Program-made: the position numbers and the translations under genes
Part shown: positions 35,344 through 42,832 of the stretch, piece after piece
Layout: each line of letters opens with the position of its first letter
How positions within the stretch are numbered: the first letter of the stretch is position 1
Assembly (NCBI RefSeq): GCF_022695595.1
Contig: NZ_CP074380.1
Coordinates: 5,196,001 to 5,260,000, forward strand
DNA length: 64,000 nt
Reading direction: 5' to 3'
Source of the DNA: Streptomyces sp. MST-110588
Lineage (GTDB): Bacteria > Actinomycetota > Actinomycetes > Streptomycetales > Streptomycetaceae
The notes under the pieces: model-generated
What the model was told of the DNA's origin: nothing
Database searches by the model: none
The model's input: only the letters and a program-made list of their open reading frames with translations

Positions 35344-35557
35344 TGTCCGAGTGCTTCCTTCGCTTGGTCAACATGCTCGTTGAATTGACGGCCGTACCGC
35401 TGCGCCCCTTCGCTTCGCTGGTCATCTTCTCGCGCGGAACATCGGCGCACCTGAGCGGGTACGGGGCGGGCGTCGCCCGAATGGCGTAAGGCGTGGGCCG
35501 TAGCGGATGCGGGTGGGGGCGCGTGGGCCGACCTTCGGAAGTGTTCGGAGGTTCGCC

Positions 35558-36124
35558 ATGTGCGCGTTGAGAATCACCGTTTGTGCTGTTCTCGTGGTGT
35601 CCGGGGCCTGCGCGGTGGCGGCGCCCGCGTATGCCGGGAATGTGTCGACGGGCGGAGCGGGCGGGGCGGTAGGGCCGGTTGTTGTTGTGCCCGGGGCCAC
35701 GACTCCTGGCGGTGAAGTGGCCCTGCGGGTCTTGGGCTGTCGGGGGAGGACGGGGGCCGCCGTGTCGGAGGCGTTCGTCGCGGATGTGTCGCTGGTCCGG
35801 GCCGCCGACGGGCTGGTGGGGGACGCGCGGGTGCGTTCCTCCGCCGTGCCCGGTCGGTCGTACACGGTCTTCGCTCGTTGCGATGGGGACGTTGTGAGGG
35901 GGGAAGGGACTGTTCGGGTCGTGGCTCGTACGGCATCCGTGGGGCACGGGGCGGGGCTGCCGGGCGGGGCGTTGGCGGAGAAGCGGGTGGCGGCGGGGTA
36001 CGGGCTGGAGCGGGAGGGGGCGGTCGCCATGGTGCTGGCGGGTGGCGCGGGGCTCGCGTTGACAGGGTACGTACTGCGCCGGATGCGGCGCCGTACGGGG
36101 CCGGGGGACGGTGATGTCCGCTGA
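35558..36124 (+). CDS. Secreted membrane-anchored protein, 188 aa
   Basis: Sec signal peptide (MCALRITVCAVLVVSGACAVAAPAYA), then an extracellular domain of about 120 residues with two cysteines (LRVLGCRG, VFARCDGD) and an immunoglobulin-like EVALRV / GRSYTVFA strand pattern. A C-terminal helix (GAVAMVLAGGAGLALTGYVL) and basic RRMRRR tail complete it. This is the topology of sortase-like or chaplin-era surface proteins, but without an LPxTG motif. CGGAGGT supports ATG 35558 over upstream starts. Confidence 0.8.
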   Translation: MCALRITVCAVLVVSGACAVAAPAYAGNVSTGGAGGAVGPVVVVPGATTPGGEVALRVLGCRGRTGAAVSEAFVADVSLVRAADGLVGDARVRSSAVPGRSYTVFARCDGDVVRGEGTVRVVARTASVGHGAGLPGGALAEKRVAAGYGLEREGAVAMVLAGGAGLALTGYVLRRMRRRTGPGDGDVR

Positions 36125-36145
36125 GCCGGGATGCGCGCGGGAGCC

Positions 36146-36895
36146 TTACCAGGGGACGGTTTTGCCGTGGCGGTCCAGGAACTGCAGGCCGGGGGCGCCG
36201 GCTTGACCTTCGAGGACGTCGACGACGGCCGGGATGCTCTCTTCGGGGCTGAGCGGTGCGCCGGGTCCGCCGAGCCGGGTCCGATTGTGGCCGGGGTCGA
36301 TGAGCAGCTTGGTCTGTCCGTCGTCGGCGTGCCGGGTGGCGTAACTGCGCATCAGTTGGTTGAGCGCGGCCTTGCTGGCCTTGTAGAGCTCGTAGCCGTC
36401 CTCGGTGTTCCGCGAAATGCTGCCCTGCTCGGAGGACATGACGGCGACGGTTCCGCCAGGTGCGACGAGTCCGCGCAGGGCCTCAAGGGTGCGCAGCGGG
36501 CTCAGCGCGTTGGTGATCATCACTTCGGTGAACATGTCGGTCGGGACCTCGTCGATCGGCAGGTTTCCCCGGTCGATCGCGGCGTTGACGAACAGCAGAT
36601 CGAGCCGGTGGCCCGCCAAGCGCTCACGCAGTGCGGCCAGTTGCCCAGGGCTTGTCATCTCCAGGGATTCGACCTTCAGCCGGCCCTTCCAGGCGTCGGC
36701 AACCGCTTGCAGTTCGCCGCCGCTTCGGCGCGTCGTGGCGATGACTCGCCAGCCGCGTCGGGCGAGTTCGTCGGCGAGGACGAGTCCTAACCCTCTGGAG
36801 GCGCCGATGACGAGGGCCTGGCGGTCGGTTGCGGTGGATGCGTTGGTTGCGGTGGGTGCGTGGGACGTGGTGGGTGCGTGGGGTGTGGTGGACAC
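36146..36895 (-). CDS. Short-chain dehydrogenase/reductase
   Basis: A 249-residue SDR with nucleotide motif ALVIGASRGLGLVLADELARRG, structural NAA (LLFVNAAID), and catalytic YxxxK in YELYKASKAAL, with serine in VMSSEQGS. The first 24 residues are a low-complexity (T/S)HAPTTSHAP stretch encoded by a repeat. GTG 36895 was chosen; the frame to 36967 runs through the operator. It is divergent from a TetR regulator, the usual arrangement for a regulator controlling a neighbouring reductase. Confidence 0.9.
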   Translation of the reverse strand: MSTTPHAPTTSHAPTATNASTATDRQALVIGASRGLGLVLADELARRGWRVIATTRRSGGELQAVADAWKGRLKVESLEMTSPGQLAALRERLAGHRLDLLFVNAAIDRGNLPIDEVPTDMFTEVMITNALSPLRTLEALRGLVAPGGTVAVMSSEQGSISRNTEDGYELYKASKAALNQLMRSYATRHADDGQTKLLIDPGHNRTRLGGPGAPLSPEESIPAVVDVLEGQAGAPGLQFLDRHGKTVPW

Positions 36896-36935
36896 ATTTG
36901 CTCCGTCGTGGGGAGGGCGGTTACCGGGAATTAGA

Positions 36936-36957
36936 CTAGACGCGCCGTTGCGTCTAG
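36936..36957. promoter_or_regulatory. TetR-type operator palindrome
   Basis: CTAGACGC (36936-36943) and GCGTCTAG (36950-36957) form a perfect 8-bp-arm inverted repeat with a 6-bp centre, between the SDR and TetR genes. It superficially resembles a dre half (CTAGAC), but its spacing differs. Confidence 0.75.
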
Positions 36958-36996
36958 ACAATGCCATGGGAACCGGTGACGGATATGGTGTCCGGC

Positions 36997-37596
36997 ATGT
37001 CCGCAGTCAGCTCTCAGCCCCGCAGGCCGCGTTCCGGCAGCCGGCGCGACGAGGCCGCACGTCTGGCCGTGCTGCACGCCGCAGACGATCTGCTCGTCGA
37101 GCACGGCTTCGGCGCCCTGACCGTCGAGGCGATCGCGCGCCGGGCCGGCGTCGCCAAGCAGACGATCTACCGCTGGTGGCCCTCGAAGGTCGAGATCCTC
37201 CTCGACACGCTCGTGGAGGACAGCGACAAACGCCTTCCCGTCCCGACGGAGGAGCCCACGGCGCAGAACATCCGTGACTACTTCCGCGGCTTCGCGCGAT
37301 TCCTCACCCGCGACCCCGCCGGCAAGGTGCTGCTCGCGCTCATCGCCGAGGCGCAGCACGACCCCGGCACGGCCAAGAGCTTTCACAAGCGCTACTTCGG
37401 TCCGCGTCGTGACCGGGAACGGGACATGCTGGCGCGCGGAACCGACGCCGGTGAGATCGCGCCGAAGCTCGCCCCCGACGCCACGATCGACGCTCTGGCC
37501 GGACCGATCGTCTACTGCGCCCTGACGGGGCCGGGCATCCCCCGCGATGTGGTGGACACCCTCGTCGAGGATCTGCTCAGGCCCCGTTCGGCTTGA
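36997..37596 (+). CDS. TetR family transcriptional regulator
   Basis: A 199-residue repressor. The N-terminal helix-turn-helix reads LLVEHGFGALTVEAIARRAGVAKQTIYRWWPSK. The C-terminal domain (RGFARFLTRDPAGKVLLALIAEAQHDPG) is of the AcrR/TetR_C type. ATG 36997 is preferred because TATGGT ends 7 nt upstream (leaderless); an in-frame ATG at 36961 would add 12 residues and lies against the operator. It likely represses itself and the divergent SDR. Confidence 0.9.
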   Translation: MSAVSSQPRRPRSGSRRDEAARLAVLHAADDLLVEHGFGALTVEAIARRAGVAKQTIYRWWPSKVEILLDTLVEDSDKRLPVPTEEPTAQNIRDYFRGFARFLTRDPAGKVLLALIAEAQHDPGTAKSFHKRYFGPRRDRERDMLARGTDAGEIAPKLAPDATIDALAGPIVYCALTGPGIPRDVVDTLVEDLLRPRSA

Positions 37597-37694
37597 GTGG
37601 CTCAGCGATTCTTCCGGACCGGAGGCCCGGGGAGGGGGACGGGCCTCCGGTGGTCGGAGGGGGAGCGGGGGAGAGCGGTGGGCAGGGTTTTCGT

Positions 37695-37733
37695 CCTGGT
37701 TACGGGGCCTGGTTACGGGGCCTGGTTACGGGG
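37695..37733 (+). repeat. 13-bp tandem repeat CCTGGTTACGGGG x3
   Basis: Three exact copies at 37695, 37708 and 37721, followed by decayed copies (TCTGGTCATGG, CCTGGTGTTACGG) that reach the cbtA stop codon at 37767. Confidence 0.9.
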
Positions 37734-37766
37734 TCTGGTCATGGAATCTGGTGACGGTGCCTGGTG

Positions 37767-38624
37767 TTACGGGCCCGCGCCCGGATCCGCCGCCGTACGG
37801 GTACGCGTACGGGCAGGGGAGGACCGTGCCGCGGCCCGCAGGCCGAGGATGCCGAAGGCCGCACCGAGCACGGACCACAGCAGCGCGTGGGAGGCGAGGG
37901 AGAGCATCCGGAAGTCCCACAGCAGGGTCGCCGGCACCGGTACCGGATCGGGGTTGCCGGGAAGCGTGAACAGCAGGGCGAGGAAGGCGATCACGATGAG
38001 GGCCACGGCCGAGTGACGTACGGGATCGGGCCGGCCGGCCAGCCGGCGGTGCACCTGCCACGCCAGCACCATCCCCAGGGCGCCGATGACCACCGCCGCC
38101 AGCCACAGCAACTGCCGCTCACCGACCGTCCCGGCGTCACCGACGCCCGGCGGGTTGGCGGGGTAACGCAGGCCCGGCAGCAGCGCGACGCCGGTGAACG
38201 CGGCGGCGGCCAGGGTCAGGGCGCGTGACCAGGGCCGGGCGCCCGGGTCCGTACGCCGGTGGACGAGGAGGTGGACGACGGCGAAGAGGACGCCCAGGGC
38301 CAGGCCCGCGACGACGGCGGTGACCACCAGCCCGAAGTGCTGGGTGCCCCGCGTGAACAGCTCCTCGTGGTGCGCGGTGACGGCGCCGCCCGCCGCCCCG
38401 GCGTGCTCCTCGTGTGCCTGACGTGCTTCCTCGGCGCGGATCGCGCGGTCCATCAGCGGCTCGGCGAGCAGCAGGGAGAACAGTCCGGTCACCAGTCCGG
38501 CCAGGCCACCGGCCACCAGTCCGCGCCCCAGCAACGGCAGCGGCGGCGTACGGGCGGGGGCGGAGGCGGACGTGGGCGCCGGTGCGGGCACCGGTGGGTG
38601 CGCGGTGTTCGGGGATGCGTTCAT
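37767..38624 (-). CDS. cbtA: CbtA family cobalt transporter component
   Basis: A 285-residue membrane protein with about six helices. The CbtA pattern is seen: GLVAGGLAGLVTGLFSLLLAEPLMDRAIRAEEAR followed by a His-containing loop (ARQAHEEHAG then TAHHEELFTRGTQHFG) and a WDFR turn. CbtA acts with CbtB to import cobalt for B12. It follows cbtB in the same operon with 17 bp between stop and start, downstream of a cobalamin riboswitch. The N-terminal 28 residues are Pro/Ala-rich and probably disordered. Confidence 0.92.
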   Translation of the reverse strand: MNASPNTAHPPVPAPAPTSASAPARTPPLPLLGRGLVAGGLAGLVTGLFSLLLAEPLMDRAIRAEEARQAHEEHAGAAGGAVTAHHEELFTRGTQHFGLVVTAVVAGLALGVLFAVVHLLVHRRTDPGARPWSRALTLAAAAFTGVALLPGLRYPANPPGVGDAGTVGERQLLWLAAVVIGALGMVLAWQVHRRLAGRPDPVRHSAVALIVIAFLALLFTLPGNPDPVPVPATLLWDFRMLSLASHALLWSVLGAAFGILGLRAAARSSPARTRTRTAADPGAGP

Positions 38625-38641
38625 GGCGCGTGCGGCCCCGG

Positions 38642-38860
38642 TCAGTGGCAGGGGGCGCCGAAGAGGTGCCGTCCGTCGTGGGAGAACTCGTGGAGGTAGT
38701 TGCCGGTCGCGGAGATGAGGGAGCCGTTGTCGATGAAGACGGCATACAGCGCGACGAGCGCGACGATGACGGCGGCGCCGACGATCAGCCAGTCACGGGT
38801 ACGGGTCGTGGCGGCGGACACGGCCGCGGGATCGTTGTGCGAGACGGTGTGCAGGGACAT
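38642..38860 (-). CDS. cbtB: CbtB family cobalt transporter component
   Basis: A 72-residue protein with one helix (DWLIVGAAVIVALVALYAVFID) and a histidine-rich outer tail (YLHEFSHDGRHLFGAPCH) that fits cobalt capture. GAGGAGG lies before ATG 38860. A B12 riboswitch precedes it by 40 nt, so both transporter genes are turned down when adenosylcobalamin is plentiful. Confidence 0.95.
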   Translation of the reverse strand: MSLHTVSHNDPAAVSAATTRTRDWLIVGAAVIVALVALYAVFIDNGSLISATGNYLHEFSHDGRHLFGAPCH

Positions 38861-38900
38861 CCGAACTGCCTCCTCTTGGGGTTTCCACGCCCCGGCGCAG

Positions 38901-39005
38901 GAGGACGACGGCTCAGTTCCTGACTCTCCGCGGCGACTCGCGCCCCGGGCTCACAGTGGCGGGACCGTCCCGGATTCGCACCGGGTTCCTGGCTGCCGTC
39001 GCCTC
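38901..39005 (-). ncRNA. Cobalamin (B12) riboswitch
   Basis: On the minus strand the conserved core GGAACCCGGTGCGAATCCGG, then GACGGTCCCGCCACTGTGA, and B12-box-like AGTCAGGAACTGAGCC are present. They are enclosed by P1 strands GAGGCGACGGC (39005-38995) and GCCGTCGTCCTC (38912-38901), which pair with one bulge. The 40-nt gap to cbtB holds the ribosome site, so control may be translational. Confidence 0.95.
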
Positions 39006-39020
39006 GACGTACTGATGTAT

Positions 39021-39116
39021 CGCCGTACTGAAGTTCCGGCGTACCGAAGTGCCGGCGTAGTAGAGGTGCCGGCGTACTGAAGTGCCGATGTGCCGGTATG
39101 CCGACGTACTGACGCA
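39021..39116 (-). repeat. 16-bp degenerate tandem repeats upstream of the B12 riboswitch
   Basis: Units of GCCGGCGTACTGAAGT and close variants (CGGCGTACCGAAGTGC, CGGCGTAGTAGAGGTGC, CGATGTGC, CGGTATGC, CGACGTACTGA) repeat five to six times, ending 16 bp before the riboswitch P1. They lie in or beside the promoter of cbtBA. Confidence 0.85.
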
Positions 39117-39489
39117 TCCAGAGTGTGCGTCGGACAGGGTGCGTCGTTCGGAGAGTCGCAGCCGGACCGGCGCATGTCAACATGATGCGGGGGACCGTGC
39201 CCGGCCGACGATCCGCTCCCCCCTGGACCGCCGACCGGTCGGTCCTCGACCGCCACGGCGTCAGGGCTGCGGGAGTGGCCCTGCCGCCGGCGGGAGGCGT
39301 GATGCGACGCGTGTGCCGTAAACCGACCGGGGACTGGGGCCAGGTATCCCACTCTAGAACGTCTGAACACGGCCGCAATAGGTGCGGTGACGCCGGGCTG
39401 TAACAGCTTGTCGACAGGTCGGCATCCCCCCTCGGCCGTATGCCACGATGGATGGGACCGGTCACGTCCCGTGCTCCGAGGGGGAGTGG
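39117..39489. other. Intergenic region before the GH6 gene, nothing recognised
   Basis: 373 bp with no convincing frame. No CebR box (TGGGAGCGCTCCCA-type) or dre site was found upstream of the GH6 gene. Confidence 0.5.
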
Positions 39490-40539
39490 ATGTACGGCAA
39501 ACTTCCGGGTCCCGTACGGCCCTTGTGCCGGAAGCCGGGAACGAGACCGGGCACCGTGTTCCTGTTGGTGGGGGCGGTGCTGCTCCTGCCGACCGGGTGT
39601 TCCTCTTCGGGGGACGGCGACGGCGGCGCGCCTTCCGCGTCGGCCCGACAGCCCGTGATCCGGCCGTCGTTCTGGGTCAATCCGGACAGCAAGGCGGTGC
39701 GGCAGGCCGATGCGTACGCCAAGAAGGGCGACTCGGCCGACGCCCGGCTGATCGAGAAGATCGCCACCCGGCCCGTCGCCGAATGGATCGGCGTCGACGA
39801 CCCGCAGGGCGAGGCGCGCGGCTTCACCGAGGCCGCGGTCAAGGCCGGCCGCCAGGCCCTGCTGGTCCTCTACAACATCCCGCACCGCGACTGCGGCAAC
39901 TACTCGCAAGGCGGCGCCTCGGACGGCAACGCCTACCGGGCCTGGCTCGACGGTGTCCTGAAGGGCATAGGGGACCGTCCCGCCACCGTCGTCCTGGAGC
40001 CGGACGCGCTGCCGCACGTGGTGGACGCGTGCACGCCCGCGCGGTTCCATGAGGAGCGGTACGCGCTGCTGACGGAGGCCGTCGGCAAGCTCAAGGCCCT
40101 GCCGCACACGAGGGTCTACCTGGACGCGGGCAACCCGCACTGGATCAAGGACCCGGCTCGTATGGCCGGGCCGCTCAAGAGGGCCGGCATCGGCAAGGCC
40201 GACGGCTTCGCGCTCAACATATCCAACTTCCAGACGACCGAGGAGAACACGGAGTACGGCAAGCGGCTCTCCGCCCTGGTCGGCGGCAAGCACTTCGTCA
40301 TCGACACCGGGCGCAACGGCAACGGCCCGGCGCCGGGCGGGGACGACCCGGAGAACTGGTGCAACCCGCCCGGCCGCGCGCTCGGCACGCCGCCCACGAC
40401 GAGGACCGGCGAGCCGCTGGTGGACGCCTACCTGTGGGTCAAGCGCCCGGGGGAGTCGGACGGGACGTGCAAGGGCGGGCCCAAGGCGGGGGAGTGGTGG
40501 CCGCGGTACGCCTTGGAGCTGGCCCGCAATGCCAAGTAG
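39490..40539 (+). CDS. Glycoside hydrolase family 6 lipoprotein (CslZ-like)
   Basis: A 349-residue exported beta-1,4-glucanase. Lipobox LPTGC (Cys37) and a Ser/Gly/Asp-rich linker lead to a GH6 barrel: PSFWVNPDSKAVRQA, LLVLYNIPHRDCGNYS, the catalytic acid in VVLEPDALPH, VYLDAGNPHWI, and VIDTGRNGNG with the closing PKAGEWWP. GAGGGGG lies 5 nt before ATG 39490. In S. coelicolor the cslZ endoglucanase accompanies cslA-glxA; here it is 2.2 kb away across an inserted MFS/CGNR pair and in the opposite direction. Likely trims the CslA-made glucan at the cell surface. Confidence 0.92.
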   Translation: MYGKLPGPVRPLCRKPGTRPGTVFLLVGAVLLLPTGCSSSGDGDGGAPSASARQPVIRPSFWVNPDSKAVRQADAYAKKGDSADARLIEKIATRPVAEWIGVDDPQGEARGFTEAAVKAGRQALLVLYNIPHRDCGNYSQGGASDGNAYRAWLDGVLKGIGDRPATVVLEPDALPHVVDACTPARFHEERYALLTEAVGKLKALPHTRVYLDAGNPHWIKDPARMAGPLKRAGIGKADGFALNISNFQTTEENTEYGKRLSALVGGKHFVIDTGRNGNGPAPGGDDPENWCNPPGRALGTPPTTRTGEPLVDAYLWVKRPGESDGTCKGGPKAGEWWPRYALELARNAK

Positions 40540-40652
40540 TGGCCTGGTTCGGTAGCCGGCCGGGCCGTTTCTGGTGGCGGCTGTTCTGGTGACGGTCGGC
40601 GCGGGTCATGAGGTGTACGGCGGCTTACCAGGTGTACGGAGGGTCCCGCGGC

Positions 40653-42092
40653 TCACGCTTTTCGTCCCGCCTCTTCAGTACGCGTCTTCGTACGGACGTC
40701 GGTACGGATGTTGGTACGGACTTCCGTACGGCCCTCCGTACGGCTGCGCGCGGTACGGATCGCGGCGGCGGTGAGCACCAGCGCGGCGAGCAGCTCGCAG
40801 CCGGCCCCGAACAGCGGCAGTGACGTACGCAGTCCCGCGCCCATGAGCAACCCGCCGGCTGCCGCGGCCACCGTCTGCCCCAGATAGACGGCGCTGTTGT
40901 TCAGCGCCAGCAGCATGTCCCCGTGGTCGCCGCCGATGGCCAGCAGCCGGTGCTGGATGAGCGGGAAGCTCGCCCAGTGCACGGCACCCCAGAGCGCCAG
41001 GCCCACCGCCGCGCCGGTGACGGAGTGCAGGGCCGGGCCGAGACCGGCCAGGACGAGCGCGAGCAGTCCGGTGGTCACGGGCAGGGCCGCGTCCGGCCGT
41101 ACGCGGTCGGCGAGCCGTCCGCCGCCCAGGATTCCGGTGAGACTGCCCAGCCCGAAGCAGAGCAGCAGCCAGGTCCGGTCCGTGGCGTCCACCCGGCCGA
41201 TGGTCTCCAGCAGGGTGCCCAGGTAGGTGTAGACGACGAAGGTCCCGACGATCCACAGGGCGGTGGTCAGCAGCGAGGTGGGCGCCCGGCGGATGCGTAC
41301 GGCCCCGACGCGGGCAGCGAAAGACGCCGGGGCGGCCGGAGCCGCCGGGGCCGACGCCGCCGCCGGGGCTGACGCCGCCGCCGATGCCGCCGAGGACGAG
41401 GCGGTCAGGCCGGGCAGGGGCGGCAGGCAGGCCGCCAGCCCGAGCGCGGTGAGCAGCGGCAGCACGGCGACGAAGCCGAAGGCGAAGCGCCAGGAGCTGA
41501 GCGCGCCGATCGCGTTGCCCAGCGGGACGCCCAGGGCGATGGCGCAGGTCATGCCCGCGTACACGAGCGCCAGCGCCCGGCCCCGGCGCTCGGGGGCGGC
41601 CAGCCGGGCGGCGGCCGAGGACGCGGTGGCGGAGAACAGCGCAGCCGCCGCGCCCGCGACGACCCGGCTCAGCAGCAGCACACCGAAGTCCGGGGCGCAG
41701 GCCGACAGGGCGTTTCCGCACGCGAAGAGGACCAGTACGCCGATCAGCAGGGTCCGCCGGTCGGCCCGGGCGGTCAGCCCGGCCAGGACCGGGGCCGCGA
41801 CGGCGTAGGTCAGTGCGAAGGCGGTGACGGTCTGGCCCGCGGCCGAGGCCGACAGCCCCAGGTCGGCGCCGAGCGCCGGCAGCAGGCCCGAGACGACGAA
41901 GAGGTCGGTTCCGATCGCGAACATGCCCAGGGCGAGCAGCCAGATCTGGACGCCGCCCGTACGACTCTCGGTACCGCCGCCCGCGCCGTTCTCGCCGCCT
42001 GCGCCGTTCCCGCCGCCTCTGCCGCTCCCGCCGCCCCTGCCGTCCGTACCGCTCCGGGTCGTGCCGTCCGCCGCCGAGCCCGCCTGAGTCAT
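40653..42092 (-). CDS. MFS efflux transporter
   Basis: A major facilitator of about 479 residues with twelve helices and the DHA1-like GMFAIGTDLFVVSGLLPALGADLGLS and AGLTARADRRTLLIG blocks. It has a Gly-rich head (GRGGGNGAGGENGAGGG), an Ala/Ser-rich cytosolic middle loop and a repetitive C-terminus (RTE-RTN-RTD-RTK). ATG 42092 has GAGG 8 nt upstream. It diverges from a CGNR regulator across two TAACC-N8-GGTTA operators, suggesting regulated drug or metabolite efflux. The pair splits the cslZ/glxA neighbourhood. Confidence 0.9.
   Translation of the reverse strand: MTQAGSAADGTTRSGTDGRGGGSGRGGGNGAGGENGAGGGTESRTGGVQIWLLALGMFAIGTDLFVVSGLLPALGADLGLSASAAGQTVTAFALTYAVAAPVLAGLTARADRRTLLIGVLVLFACGNALSACAPDFGVLLLSRVVAGAAAALFSATASSAAARLAAPERRGRALALVYAGMTCAIALGVPLGNAIGALSSWRFAFGFVAVLPLLTALGLAACLPPLPGLTASSSAASAAASAPAAASAPAAPAAPASFAARVGAVRIRRAPTSLLTTALWIVGTFVVYTYLGTLLETIGRVDATDRTWLLLCFGLGSLTGILGGGRLADRVRPDAALPVTTGLLALVLAGLGPALHSVTGAAVGLALWGAVHWASFPLIQHRLLAIGGDHGDMLLALNNSAVYLGQTVAAAAGGLLMGAGLRTSLPLFGAGCELLAALVLTAAAIRTARSRTEGRTEVRTNIRTDVRTKTRTEEAGRKA
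40676..40745 (-). repeat. 12-bp repeats at the MFS 3' end
   Basis: CGTACGGA-based units (GTACGGACGTCG, GTACGGATGTTG, GTACGGACTTCC, GTACGGCCCTCC) repeat four to five times. On the minus strand they encode the RT-x-x C-terminal tail of the transporter. Confidence 0.85.
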
Positions 42093-42106
42093 CGCCGTCA
42101 CCTCGC

Positions 42107-42151
42107 TAACCGGTCATGTGGTTACTGGCGCCGTAACCTAACATGGGGTTA
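42107..42151. promoter_or_regulatory. Two TAACC-N8-GGTTA operators between MFS and CGNR genes
   Basis: Inverted repeats TAACC-GGTCATGT-GGTTA (42107-42124) and TAACC-TAACATGG-GGTTA (42134-42151) share the central CATG and are 27 bp apart. The second one ends on the A of the CGNR start codon, so a bound protein would block that gene. Confidence 0.8.
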
Positions 42152-42756
42152 TGGGTGAACGGCAACGGCAGCGATCACGCTGGGTCTGGTACGGCGGGCG
42201 GCTGAGCATCGACTTCGTCAACACGCTCCGGGACAGGTTCGCGGGCGGCCGGGAGCTGTTGTGCGCGCCCGAGGACCTCGCGGCGTGGTGCGAGGCCGCC
42301 GGGCTGACCGGCGAGGGGCGTATCGCCGTGGACGAGCGGGCGCTCATGGCGGCCCGGGAGCTGCGCGAGGCCGTGGACGCGGGTGTGGTGGCGGTGGTGC
42401 GCGAGCAGCCGTTCCCGCCCGCCGCGGTCCGTACGCTCAACGACTGGCTCGCCCATGACCCCGGGGAGCCGCCGCGCCTCGAACTGGCGGACGGCGTGCC
42501 GGTGCTGCGGTCCGAGCCCCCGGCGACGGAGTGGGCCGGCGCGCTGCACCGGATCGCCGCCGACGCCGCCGAGATCCTGGGCGGGGACGGCCGCGCACGG
42601 CTGCGGATCTGTGACGGGGTGGGGTGCAGCGCCCGGTTCGTCGACAAATCGGTTGGCCGGCGCCGCCGTTGGTGTCAGATGGCGACCTGCGGCAACCGCG
42701 CCAAGGCGGCGCAGTTCCGCCGCTCCGCCACGGCCGGCGGTGCCTCGCCCGCCTGA
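42151..42756 (+). CDS. CGNR zinc-finger transcriptional regulator (ABATE domain)
   Basis: A 201-residue regulator. The ABATE domain at the N-terminus reads WYGGRLSIDFVNTLRDRFAGGRELL and LREAVDAGVVAV. The CGNR zinc finger has RICDGVGCSARFVDKS and RRRWCQMATCGNRAKAAQFR, with four cysteines. ATG 42151 begins inside an operator half-site, and no ribosome site is present. It likely controls itself and the divergent MFS pump. Confidence 0.93.
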   Translation: MGERQRQRSRWVWYGGRLSIDFVNTLRDRFAGGRELLCAPEDLAAWCEAAGLTGEGRIAVDERALMAARELREAVDAGVVAVVREQPFPPAAVRTLNDWLAHDPGEPPRLELADGVPVLRSEPPATEWAGALHRIAADAAEILGGDGRARLRICDGVGCSARFVDKSVGRRRRWCQMATCGNRAKAAQFRRSATAGGASPA

Positions 42757-42787
42757 CCGCGCCCGGCTCGACCGGGCCCCGCCTGAC

Positions 42788-42806
42788 CACGGCCCCTCGG
42801 GCCGTG
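42788..42806. terminator. Hairpin between convergent CGNR and glxA genes
   Basis: CACGGCCC / GGGCCGTG with a 3-nt loop, midway between the two stop codons. Confidence 0.6.
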
Positions 42807-42832
42807 CCCGCCCGGCCGTACCGTACGGATCC

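Noticed and set aside
36936..36957. Possible dre (DasR) site between SDR and TetR genes
   Set aside because: It contains CTAGAC but not the TGGTCTAGACCA core; the 8-6-8 palindrome fits a TetR operator better.
39448..39490. Earlier ATG (39448) for the GH6 lipoprotein
   Set aside because: ATG 39490 has a correctly spaced GAGGGGG and gives a normal signal peptide.
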